36,532 bases of DNA. Origin: JBOGFC01 sp050742155. Lineage in GTDB: Bacteria; Actinomycetota; Acidimicrobiia; Spongiisociales; JALYHC01. Within the stretch, counting starts at the first letter, position 1; each line of letters opens with the position of its first letter. Both the position numbers and the translations under genes were made by a program. The notes beneath the pieces are model-generated. The model saw nothing but the letters and a program-made list of their open reading frames with translations, did no database searches and was not told the DNA's origin. Shown one piece after another: positions 7,021 through 14,070 of this stretch. Location: NCBI GenBank assembly GCA_050742155.1, contig JBOGFC010000110.1:1-36532 (forward strand), in the 5' to 3' direction.

Positions 7021-8315
7021 TTCCCCGCTACAGCCTCCCCGAGATGGCAGCCATCTGGGGAGAGGAGCGCAAGCTGGTCCTCTGGCAAGAAGTAGAGACG
7101 CTGGTGGCCGAGGCCTGGGCCGAGCTCGGAGTGATCCCACCGGAGGCCGCCAAGGCGATCCGGGCCGGGGAGAGAGTCGATCCGGAGGCGGTGAAGGCGC
7201 GGGAGAAGGAGACCGGCCACGACCTGGCTGCCTTCGTCGACGTGCTGGCCGCCTCGGTCGGCGAAGGAGGCGAGTGGGTCCACTATGGGCTGACCTCCTC
7301 CGATGTGGTGGACACCGCCCTGGCGGTACTGATGCGGGACGCTTCCGACCTGCTCATCCGCACGGTAGGGGAGCTCTTCCAGGTGGTGCGCCGGCGCGCC
7401 TTCGACCATCGGGAGACTCTGATGCTGGGGCGCACCCATGGTGTCTGGGCGGAGCCCACCACCTTCGGGCTCAAGTTGGCGGTATGGGCCTTCGAGCTCC
7501 AGCGGGCCCACCGGCGTCTCATCCGGGTGCGAGACACGGCGGCGGTGGGCAAGATCAGCGGGGCGGTGGGTACCTACGCCCACGTCCCTCCCGAGATCGA
7601 AGAAGTGGTCTGCGAGCGGCTGGGCTTGGGCCTGGAGCCGGCCTCCACCCAGGTCACCCAGCGGGACCGTCACGCCGAGCTTCTTTCCACACTCGCTCTG
7701 GTGGGCGCATCGCTCGAGAAGTTCGCCACCGAGGTCCGCCTCCTGGCCCAGAGCGAGATCGGGGAGGTGGCGGAGGCCTTCCGGGAGGGCCAGAAGGGTT
7801 CCTCGGCCATGCCGCACAAGCGCGACAGCGACCGGTCGGAACGCATCTGCGGCCTGGCCAGGCTGTTGCGCGGCTATGCCCAGGCCGGGTTGGAGGACGT
7901 CGCCCTTTGGCACGAACGGGATATCAGCCACTCCTCGGTGGAGCGAGTGGTCATCCCGGACGCCTTCCTGGCCCTCGACTTCGCCCTCGCCGAGATGAAG
8001 CAGATCATCGAGGGACTGGTGGTGCACACCGACCGGATGACGGACAACCTGGAGTCCACCGGCGGCCTGGTGTTCAGCCAGGCGGTGCTGCTCGCGCTGG
8101 TCGAGGCAGGAATGAGTCGGGACGAGGCCTACCGACTGGTGCAGCGCTCCGCTTCCCGGGCTTGGGACGAAGGCCGCCACCTACGGGAAGTCTTGGAGGA
8201 AGAGTCGCTTCCCCTCGACCGAGAGAAGCTGGCCGAGTGCTTCGACGTCGGCCGGATGGTGAAGCGCTCGTCGGTGGTCTTCGACCGGCTGGGCGAGGTG
8301 GATCTCGAGGTCTGA
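7017..8315 (+). CDS. purB: Adenylosuccinate lyase
   Basis: PurB (432 residues, normal length) cleaves SAICAR to AICAR and adenylosuccinate to AMP, acting in both halves of AMP synthesis. Fumarase/aspartase-superfamily landmarks are present: SSDVVDTALAV, the catalytic-His loop GRTHGVWAEPTTFGLK at about 138-153, the flexible loop GSSAMPHKR near 262, and DISHSSVERVVIPD near 300. The loop serine and lysine are retained, but the usual KRNP that follows reads KRDSDRSER, replacing the almost invariant Asn by Asp. The ATG overlaps the purE stop (ATGA). The stop TGA is followed directly by the ATG of the kinase gene at 8316. Confidence 0.97.
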   Translation: MIPRYSLPEMAAIWGEERKLVLWQEVETLVAEAWAELGVIPPEAAKAIRAGERVDPEAVKAREKETGHDLAAFVDVLAASVGEGGEWVHYGLTSSDVVDTALAVLMRDASDLLIRTVGELFQVVRRRAFDHRETLMLGRTHGVWAEPTTFGLKLAVWAFELQRAHRRLIRVRDTAAVGKISGAVGTYAHVPPEIEEVVCERLGLGLEPASTQVTQRDRHAELLSTLALVGASLEKFATEVRLLAQSEIGEVAEAFREGQKGSSAMPHKRDSDRSERICGLARLLRGYAQAGLEDVALWHERDISHSSVERVVIPDAFLALDFALAEMKQIIEGLVVHTDRMTDNLESTGGLVFSQAVLLALVEAGMSRDEAYRLVQRSASRAWDEGRHLREVLEEESLPLDREKLAECFDVGRMVKRSSVVFDRLGEVDLEV

Positions 8316-8834
8316 ATGCAGCGGATCGCCGTCATCGGCACGACCGGATCAGGCAAGACCACCCTCGCCGCCCGGATCGCCGAGAGGCTCGGGACCCCTC
8401 ACGTGGAGTTGGATGCCCTGCACTGGGATCCCGCCTGGACACCCTCGCCCGCCTTCCGCGAGCGGACGGCGGGGGCGCTGGACGGCGACGAGTGGGTGGT
8501 GGATGGCAACTACAGCCAGGTACGCGACATCGTCTGGAGCCGGGCCGACACGGTGGTCTGGCTCGACTATTCGCTGTGGCTGATCCTTGGGCGCCTGCTC
8601 CGTCGAACCCTGCGACGGGTCTCTCGTCGAGAGGAGCTCTGGAACGAAAACCGCGAGCGGCTCCGGGACCAGCTCGCCTCCCGTGACTCCCTGTTCCTGT
8701 GGGCGCTGCGGACCTACCCCCGTAGGAAGAGGGAATATCCCGAGCTACTGGGCCGTCCGGAGCACGCTCACCTGAAGGTGGTCCGGCTGCGCTCACCTCG
8801 CCACACCCGGGCCTGGCTTGCCGACCTCGGCTGA
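8316..8834 (+). CDS. P-loop kinase-like protein (adenylate kinase/FlaR-like)
   Basis: A 172-residue P-loop NTPase. Walker A is GTTGSGKTT at residues 8-16, followed by HVELDALHWDPAW, a motif typical of the small adenylate-kinase-like proteins often labelled 'DNA topology modulation protein FlaR'. The Arg-rich middle (LLRRTLRRVSRREELW) and YPRRKREYPELL are typical of this group's lid region. It starts one base after the purB stop, inside the purine operon, and ends just before purC. The substrate is unknown; a nucleotide or small-metabolite kinase is a reasonable guess given the fold and context, but no residue seen here proves it. Confidence 0.85.
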   Translation: MQRIAVIGTTGSGKTTLAARIAERLGTPHVELDALHWDPAWTPSPAFRERTAGALDGDEWVVDGNYSQVRDIVWSRADTVVWLDYSLWLILGRLLRRTLRRVSRREELWNENRERLRDQLASRDSLFLWALRTYPRRKREYPELLGRPEHAHLKVVRLRSPRHTRAWLADLG

Positions 8835-8845
8835 AGGAGCGGGGC

Positions 8846-8851
8846 TACCAT
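8846..8851 (+). promoter_or_regulatory. Candidate internal -10 for a leaderless purC transcript
   Basis: TACCAT fits the TAnnnT consensus and ends eight bases before the purC GTG at 8860. The nearest AAGGAG (8834-8839) is 20 bases from that GTG, too far for normal use. No clear -35 is seen. Similar hexamers lie 6-7 bases before the starts of purF, MarR, IMPase and hisC in this window. Confidence 0.4.
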
Positions 8852-8859
8852 CCCCGAGC

Positions 8860-9735
8860 GTGCCGGCGCTCCTACACCTCGGTTCGGGTAAGGTCCGTGA
8901 GATCTACGAGGTGGACGACCACCGCCTGCTGATCGTCGCCACCGACCGGATCTCTGCCTACGACCGGGTTCTCCCGGATCCCATCCCCGACAAGGGCCGG
9001 GTCTTGACCGGTCTCTCCCAGCACTGGTTCCGATGGCTGGGAGTTCCCCATCACCTCATCTCCACCGACCTCCGGGATGTGGCGCCGGGCGACGTGGAAC
9101 GTCGCCGGCTGACCGGACGAGCGATGGTGGTCCGCCGAGCCGAGGTCGTCCCGGTCGAGTGTGTGGTGCGGGGCTATCTCTATGGCTCGGCCTGGGCCGA
9201 GTACCGGGACGGTGGGGGTCCGAGCACAGAGCACCTCCCCACCGGGCTGGTGATGGCCGAACGCCTCCCCGAGCCCATCTTCACGCCGGCCACCAAGGCG
9301 AAGTCCGGTCACGACCAGAACCTCACCGAGGCCGAGGCCCGGCAGCTGGTCGGCGACGACCTCTACGAGGAGCTCCGGGGCCGGAGTACCGGGCTGTACC
9401 GGCGAGCCGCCGACTACGCCCACCAGCGGGGGGTCATCCTCGCCGACACCAAATTCGAGTTCGGGTTCGCCGACGGGGAGCTGCTCCTCATCGACGAGGT
9501 GCTCACCCCCGATTCGTCCCGGTACTGGCCGGCCGATGGCTGGCGGCCGGGCGAGCCGCCTCCCTCGTTCGACAAGCAGTACGTCCGCGACTGGCTGGAC
9601 CGAAGCGGTTGGGACCGGGAGTCGCCTCCTCCCGAGCTCCCGCCCGAGGTGATCGAGGGCACCCGAGCGCGCTACGTGGAGGCATACGAGCGCCTTACCG
9701 GCCGATCTTTCGACGAATACCGGGCGGAGGGATGA
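8860..9735 (+). CDS. purC: SAICAR synthetase
   Basis: PurC (291 residues from this start) joins CAIR and aspartate with ATP to give SAICAR. Motifs: SGKVREIYEV at the N-terminus, VATDRISAYDRVLPDPIPDKG, the conserved VVRGYLYGSAWAEY, ATKAKSGHDQNLT, the signature LADTKFEFGF and LIDEVLTPDSSRYWP, and SFDKQYVRDWL. The GTG at 8860 is preferred because the protein then begins just before the conserved LHLGSGKVR; a TTG at 8818 in the same frame would overlap the kinase gene by 17 bases and add 14 unconserved residues. A TACCAT hexamer eight bases upstream suggests leaderless initiation, so purC may have its own promoter. The TGA overlaps the purS ATG. Confidence 0.96.
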   Translation: MPALLHLGSGKVREIYEVDDHRLLIVATDRISAYDRVLPDPIPDKGRVLTGLSQHWFRWLGVPHHLISTDLRDVAPGDVERRRLTGRAMVVRRAEVVPVECVVRGYLYGSAWAEYRDGGGPSTEHLPTGLVMAERLPEPIFTPATKAKSGHDQNLTEAEARQLVGDDLYEELRGRSTGLYRRAADYAHQRGVILADTKFEFGFADGELLLIDEVLTPDSSRYWPADGWRPGEPPPSFDKQYVRDWLDRSGWDRESPPPELPPEVIEGTRARYVEAYERLTGRSFDEYRAEG

Positions 9736-10055
9736 TGCAGGTCGAGGTGGAGGTCCGCCTGCGGGGGGAGATCGCCGACCCGCAAGGCAGCGTCGTCGCT
9801 CGTGCCCTGCGGGAGCTGGGCTACGACGAGGTGCAGTCGGTGCGCGTCGGCAAGAGCATCACGCTGGAGGTTGAGGCGGACGATCCGGAGTCGGCGGAGG
9901 CCCGGGTGCGGGAGATGTGCGAGCAGCTCCTGGCCAACCCGGTCATGGAGGACTACCGGGTGCGGGTTCTCCCGAACTTGCGTGAGTCCCGGACCGCCGG
10001 TGGGTCATTACTCACGCAAGAACCGCCGGGGGGCGTTGAGGGGGTTCTTACATGA
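9732..10055 (+). CDS. purS: FGAM synthase subunit PurS, with palindromic-element tail
   Basis: PurS is the small structural subunit that links PurQ and PurL in the three-part formylglycinamidine synthase. Typical motifs are present: DPQGSVVARALRELGYDEV, SVRVGKSITLEVEADD, and MCEQLLANPVMEDYRV. Normal PurS is about 80 residues and ends just after EDYRxxx. Here the frame continues to 107 residues: the last ~28 come from a palindromic element (9971-10020) and its G-rich flank. ATG at 9732 overlaps the purC stop (ATGA); a second ATG at 9735 is an equally possible start. The stop overlaps the purQ ATG by four bases, so the tail also carries the purQ translation-initiation region. Confidence 0.93.
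   Translation: MMQVEVEVRLRGEIADPQGSVVARALRELGYDEVQSVRVGKSITLEVEADDPESAEARVREMCEQLLANPVMEDYRVRVLPNLRESRTAGGSLLTQEPPGGVEGVLT
9971..10020. repeat. Palindromic element copy 2, inside the purS 3' end
   Basis: Perfect 10-bp arms CTTGCGTGAG (9977-9986) and CTCACGCAAG (10011-10020) enclose a 24-bp centre rich in CCGG. The centre matches the reverse complement of the purE copy at 21 of 24 positions, so this is the same element in the other orientation. It is read through in frame as part of PurS. Confidence 0.8.
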
Positions 10056-10741
10056 AAGTCGGCGTGATCGTCTTTCCGGGGACCAACTGTGAGCAGGACG
10101 TCCTCTACGCGCTGCGCAGCCTGGGAGCGGAGGCCGAGCCGGTCTGGCACCGCCAGACAGATCTGGCCGATCTGGACGGCGTGGTGCTCCCCGGTGGCTT
10201 CGCCCACGGCGACTACCTACGCACGGGAGCCATCGCCCGCTTCTCCCCCGTCATGGCCGGGGTGGCCCGACTGGCCGCAGAGGGTCGCCCGGTGCTGGGG
10301 ATCTGCAACGGCTTCCAGATCCTCTGCGAAGCCGGGCTCCTGCCCGGAGCCCTCCTCCCCAACCGCTCCTTGCGCTTCATCTGCCGGCCGGTGCACGTGA
10401 CTGTCACCTCCACGGACTCGGTGCTCACGCGGGCAGCCCGCTTTGGACAGGTCCTCCAACTTCCCCTCAACTCCTACCAGGGCAACTACGTGGCCTCCCG
10501 GCAGTCCCTGGAAGGGGAGGGCCGGGTGGTCCTCCGCTACAGCACCCCCGAGGGGGACCTCGATCCGACCGCCAACTCGAACGGGTCGATGGCCGCCATC
10601 GCCGGGGTGGCGAACCTAGCCGGCAACGTGGTGGGGCTGATGCCCCACCCGGAGCGAGCCTCGGAGGAGGTGCTGGGCTCGGTCGACGGACGCGTGCTGC
10701 TGGAATCAGTGGTCACCAGCCCGGCGCTGACGATGGTGTAG
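10052..10741 (+). CDS. purQ: FGAM synthase glutaminase subunit PurQ
   Basis: PurQ (229 residues) hydrolyses glutamine and passes ammonia to PurL. The class I amidotransferase triad is intact: nucleophile Cys in LGICNGFQIL (about residue 86) and His/Glu in GLMPHPERA near 195. The N-terminus VGVIVFPGTNCEQD and LPGGFAHGDYLRTGAIA are typical. In most PurQ proteins the middle reads HGEGxY; here it reads NSYQGNY, a local departure away from the catalytic residues. The start overlaps the purS stop (ATGA). The TAG stop is 10 bases before purL. No purine-responsive regulator site was recognised. Confidence 0.96.
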   Translation: MKVGVIVFPGTNCEQDVLYALRSLGAEAEPVWHRQTDLADLDGVVLPGGFAHGDYLRTGAIARFSPVMAGVARLAAEGRPVLGICNGFQILCEAGLLPGALLPNRSLRFICRPVHVTVTSTDSVLTRAARFGQVLQLPLNSYQGNYVASRQSLEGEGRVVLRYSTPEGDLDPTANSNGSMAAIAGVANLAGNVVGLMPHPERASEEVLGSVDGRVLLESVVTSPALTMV

Positions 10742-10751
10742 GCCCCTTCAC

Positions 10752-12896
10752 ATGCGCGCCCACCAGCGCCTGGGTCTCACCGACGAGGAATTCGACCGCA
10801 TCGTTGAGATCCTTGGCCGCCGGCCGCGCCCCGCCGAGCTGGCCATGTACTCGGTGATGTGGTCGGAGCACTGCTCCTACAAGTCCTCCCGGGCGCATCT
10901 GGGCCGGCTCCCCTCTGAGGCGCCCTGGGTGGTGGTGGGCCCTGGGGAGAACGCCGGCGTCGTCGACCTGGGAGACGGCTGGCTGGCGGCGCTCCGCATC
11001 GAGAGCCACAACCACCCCTCGTTCGTGGAGCCCTACCAAGGGGCGGCTACGGGAGTGGGAGGCATCCTGCGCGACATCTTCTCGATGGGGGCGCGGCCCA
11101 TCGCGATCTGGGACTCGCTGCGCTTCGGGCCGCTCGCCGAGCCCCGCAGCCGCTATCTCTTCGGTGGCGTGGTGGCAGGGGTAGCCGGCTACGGCAACGC
11201 GGTCGGAGTCCCGACGGTGGGCGGGGAGATCGACTTCGACGACTGTTATTCCACCAACCCGATCGTCAACGTGATGGCCCTCGGCCTGCTGCGGGAGGAG
11301 CAGCTGGTGCGGGGCCGGGCCAGCGGTGCCGGGAACGCAGCGGTGCTGCTGGGAGCCTCGACCGGGCGGGACGGGATCGGCGGGGTGTCGGTGCTCGCCT
11401 CGGCCGGCTTCGACCAGGCCAGCGTCGCCAAACGCCCGGCCGTGCAGGTGGGAGACCCGTTCGAGGAGAAGAAGCTCATCGAGGCCTGCCTGGAACTCTA
11501 CGAGCGGGGTCTGGTGGTGGGCGTCCAGGACCTGGGAGGGGCCGGGCTCACCTGCGCGGCCTCCGAGACGGCGGCCCGGGCCGGTATGGGCATCGACCTC
11601 CATCTCGATGGCGTCCATCTCCGAGAGCCGGGCATGAACGCCACCGAGCTGCTCATCTCCGAGTCGCAGGAGCGCATGCTGGCCATCGTCCGCCCCGAGC
11701 ACCTGGAGGAGGTGCTGGCCCTGGCCGAGAAGTGGGAGATCACCGCTTCTCCGGTGGGCACCGTCCGACCGGGCGGCATACTTCGTGCCTACCAGGACGG
11801 CGCGCTAGTGGCCGAGCTGCCGGCCGCCTCGTTGGTCGAGGGTGCCCCCCGCTACCTGCGTCCGGCCGCTCGGCCTTCCCGGCAGGAGTCGTTGTGGCGC
11901 GACCAGCCTCGGCTTCCGGAGAATGAAGATGTGGCCGGCGCCCTCCTGGCCCTCCTCGACCACCCGGCCGTGGGCGACCCTTCCTGGATCTACCAGCAGT
12001 ACGACCACATGCTGTTCCTCAACACCGTGGTGGGTCCTGGTCACGACGGCACGCTGCTGCGCGTCAAGGGCACCGACAAGGGCCTGGCGGTCTCCGTAGA
12101 CGGCAACGGGCGCCGCTCCTTCCTGGATCCCCGCCGGGGGGCGGCCCGGCTGGTTTACGAGGCGGCTCTCAACGTGGCCCTGGCCGGTGCCCGACCGCTG
12201 GCCGCGGTCGACAACCTCAACTTCGGCAACCCGGAGCGGCCGGAGGTCATGTGGCAGCTCGCCGAGACCATCGAGGGCATCGCCGACGCCTGCGAGGCGC
12301 TCGGACTGCCGGTGGTGGGGGGCAACGTCTCCTTCTACAACGAGGCCGACGGCCGCGACATCCACCCCACCCCCGTCATCGGCCTGCTCGGGCTGGCCGA
12401 TCCGATGCCGAAGCGTCCCCCTCGCCTCGACCGAGGCGAAGAAGGGATGGAGTTGTGGCTCTTCGGGCCGGAGCCGCAAGGGGACTTCGCCGGAAGCCGC
12501 TACGCGCAGGTGGTGCTCGGGCACCGGGGAGGCCGCCCGGCTCCCCCCGACCCGGAGGCCGCCAGGGCGGCCGTCGCTCTGGCCTTGGAGTTGGCGGGCG
12601 TCGCGCCGGTCCTCCACGACCTCTCCGACGGCGGCCTGGCCGTTGCCCTGGCGGAGGTGTGCATCTCCTCACAGGTGGGCGCCCACATCGAGGTGGGGGA
12701 CTGGCAGGTCCTCTTCGACGAGACGCCCCACCGCCTGCTGGCCGCCCTCCCCGCCGGCGGTGGCCCGACAGGGTTTCCCGGACGGCGAATCGGCCGGCTG
12801 GGGGGAGATCGTCTAGATCTCGGAGGCTGGGGTTCCGTCTCCATCGAGGACATCACCCGGACATGGCGACAGGCCATCCCCCGCCGCATGGACTGA
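10752..12896 (+). CDS. purL: FGAM synthase subunit PurL (small type)
   Basis: PurL (714 residues) is the synthetase subunit that converts FGAR to FGAM using ATP and ammonia from PurQ. The length and the presence of purS and purQ identify the small, three-subunit type. Seen in order: SEHCSYKSSRAHL near residue 35 with the catalytic His, VGPGENAGVVDLGDGW, the metal/ATP region ESHNHPSFVEPYQGAATG, GGVSVLASAGFD, QDLGGAGLTCAASE, NPERPEVMWQL, VGGNVSFYNE and DLSDGGLAVALAEV. The ATG is 10 bases after purQ and has no good Shine-Dalgarno site, so it probably depends on coupled translation. It is the last gene of the first purine cluster and faces the 5-FCL-like gene. Confidence 0.98.
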   Translation: MRAHQRLGLTDEEFDRIVEILGRRPRPAELAMYSVMWSEHCSYKSSRAHLGRLPSEAPWVVVGPGENAGVVDLGDGWLAALRIESHNHPSFVEPYQGAATGVGGILRDIFSMGARPIAIWDSLRFGPLAEPRSRYLFGGVVAGVAGYGNAVGVPTVGGEIDFDDCYSTNPIVNVMALGLLREEQLVRGRASGAGNAAVLLGASTGRDGIGGVSVLASAGFDQASVAKRPAVQVGDPFEEKKLIEACLELYERGLVVGVQDLGGAGLTCAASETAARAGMGIDLHLDGVHLREPGMNATELLISESQERMLAIVRPEHLEEVLALAEKWEITASPVGTVRPGGILRAYQDGALVAELPAASLVEGAPRYLRPAARPSRQESLWRDQPRLPENEDVAGALLALLDHPAVGDPSWIYQQYDHMLFLNTVVGPGHDGTLLRVKGTDKGLAVSVDGNGRRSFLDPRRGAARLVYEAALNVALAGARPLAAVDNLNFGNPERPEVMWQLAETIEGIADACEALGLPVVGGNVSFYNEADGRDIHPTPVIGLLGLADPMPKRPPRLDRGEEGMELWLFGPEPQGDFAGSRYAQVVLGHRGGRPAPPDPEAARAAVALALELAGVAPVLHDLSDGGLAVALAEVCISSQVGAHIEVGDWQVLFDETPHRLLAALPAGGGPTGFPGRRIGRLGGDRLDLGGWGSVSIEDITRTWRQAIPRRMD

Positions 12897-13012
12897 GCCA
12901 CCACACCGCGCGACGAGGAAGTTCGGGATCGACGAACGAAGGGGCCGCCTCGGGGTGCGTAATCACCTCCGCCGATCCGACCAAGCGGGCTGTCGCGTCG
13001 GTCGTCATGTGT

Positions 13013-13024
13013 CCCCGTCAGGGG
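13013..13024. terminator. Small hairpin between convergent genes
   Basis: CCCC-GTCA-GGGG lies at the convergent end of purL and the 5-FCL-like gene, overlapping the latter's stop. The stem is only four base pairs with no T tract, so terminator activity is doubtful. The rest of the 12897-13017 gap shows no gene. Confidence 0.2.
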
Positions 13025-13749
13025 CGAACTCGGCGCAGCTGTTGCAGTGCCGGAACGGCGGCGATCTTCTCGGCGCTCAGATCCTCCCAGAGGATTCCCT
13101 CCGGTCGGGGATGAGCGCCCCCCGTCTCGATCACCTGATCGGTGGTCACCACCAGGTCGACCGGGAAGTCGTGGGCCGTCATCGGAATGCGTCCCTCCTC
13201 CACCATCTGCACCGGGTGCACGGTCGTGGCCGTCACCGTCCACTGCCCGATCAGCCCGGCCTCGGAGGTCAGCCCGAACTCGAGGTCGCTGTAACCGCCG
13301 CCCTTGCCCACCCGGGCCCCGGCTCGGTCGACCCCCACCGACCCGCACACCACCAGGTCGATGCGCTCCATCTCCTCGAGAGTCACCGGCTGCCCATGAC
13401 GGGCGGCTCCCTTGATCGAGCATGCCCGGCGGGCCGGCACTTCGAGCCGCCGCGGATCCAGCCGCCAGAACGGCCGATCCTCGGTGAGGCGGGGCACCGC
13501 CATGTACACCACCTTCCCTTCCGCCAGGGCGCGAATGCGCACCGGCCATTGCGGCGAGTCGGGGTTGGCCTTCAGCACTTCAGATGCACGCCAGGCCCTG
13601 GTTTGGGCCAGGAGGTCGGCGGCCGCCTCGGCACCCGTGAAGTTGGGGATGCGCCCCTCCACGCCGGGGAAGCGAGCCGCCCCGGCCCGCCGCAAGGCGG
13701 CCCACACCTCCTCACGTAGCGCCTGTTTTAGGGGGGCTTGGGGGCTCAT
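13018..13749 (-). CDS. 5-formyltetrahydrofolate cyclo-ligase-like protein (COG0212)
   Basis: A 243-residue protein of the 5-FCL/MTHFS family (PF01812), the fold that converts 5-formyl-THF to 5,10-methenyl-THF with ATP. The characteristic glycine loop reads VGKGGGYSDLEFGL near residue 155, where true 5-FCL enzymes have a GKGYYDR-type sequence; the GYSDLE form is typical of the 5-FCL-like (5-FCLL/MTHFSD) paralogue group, which has been linked to thiamin metabolism rather than to folate salvage. LREEVWAALRR and FPGVEGRIPNFTGA at the N-terminus also fit that group. The start is ATG at 13749. It stands alone on the minus strand between the two purine clusters; a one-carbon role beside purine genes would fit, but the motif favours the paralogue. 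Confidence 0.85.
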   Translation of the reverse strand: MSPQAPLKQALREEVWAALRRAGAARFPGVEGRIPNFTGAEAAADLLAQTRAWRASEVLKANPDSPQWPVRIRALAEGKVVYMAVPRLTEDRPFWRLDPRRLEVPARRACSIKGAARHGQPVTLEEMERIDLVVCGSVGVDRAGARVGKGGGYSDLEFGLTSEAGLIGQWTVTATTVHPVQMVEEGRIPMTAHDFPVDLVVTTDQVIETGGAHPRPEGILWEDLSAEKIAAVPALQQLRRVRP

Positions 13750-13772
13750 GGCGGACCCAAGCTACCGACAAA

Positions 13773-13795
13773 CCCCTCCCCGCAGCGAGGAGGGG
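13773..13795. repeat. C/G-rich hairpin repeat in divergent gap
   Basis: CCCCTCC and GGAGGGG (7-bp perfect arms, nine-base loop) lie between the 5-FCL-like gene and the DUF1918-like gene. Composition resembles the hairpins at 6409-6495 and 36480-36532, suggesting a dispersed intergenic repeat family. It lies upstream of both divergent genes. Confidence 0.45.
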
Positions 13796-13865
13796 GGATC
13801 GGCCCGACCCCCAACCCCCGGCGGGCGCGTATGCTGGGACCAGCCTGCACACGGGGAGGTTGCTC

Positions 13866-14033
13866 ATGGTCAAGCAGGGACAGAAGGTCGAGGAGGTCAC
13901 CAAGAAGGTCGGCCAGGTACCTCGCACCGGCACCGTCAAGGAGATCAAGGGGAACATGGTGACGGTCAAGTGGGACGACGGCCACGAGAGCGTGGTCTTC
14001 GGGGAGGCGGGCCTGGCTCCACGCCAGAGGTAG
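13866..14033 (+). CDS. Small DUF1918/SH3-like protein
   Basis: A 55-residue protein starting at the ATG after a strong GGGGAGG site (six-base spacing). It begins MVKQGQKVEE and contains RTGTVKEIKGNMVTVKWDDG, followed by HESVVFGEAGL. The pattern of a basic, small beta-barrel sequence ending in WDDGHES resembles DUF1918 (PF08940), found mainly in actinobacteria as a stand-alone small SH3-like domain of unknown function. A TATGCT hexamer at 13830-13835 can serve as -10, giving a short leader. It sits alone, 37 bp before purF. Function unknown; RNA or protein binding is only a guess from the fold. Confidence 0.75.
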   Translation: MVKQGQKVEEVTKKVGQVPRTGTVKEIKGNMVTVKWDDGHESVVFGEAGLAPRQR

Positions 14034-14057
14034 AGGGGGGCCCGAGAACCTCCCGCC

Positions 14058-14063
14058 TACAAT
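14058..14063 (+). promoter_or_regulatory. -10 box for leaderless purF
   Basis: TACAAT ends seven bases before the purF GTG at 14071, the spacing expected when transcription starts at the start codon. No Shine-Dalgarno sequence precedes the GTG. A clear -35 is not visible. Confidence 0.55.
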
Positions 14064-14070
14064 CCGAGGC

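Noticed and set aside
6498..8180. 560-residue minus-strand open frame opposite purE and purB
   Set aside because: It spans two well-identified genes in antisense, with low-complexity composition and no recognised motif.
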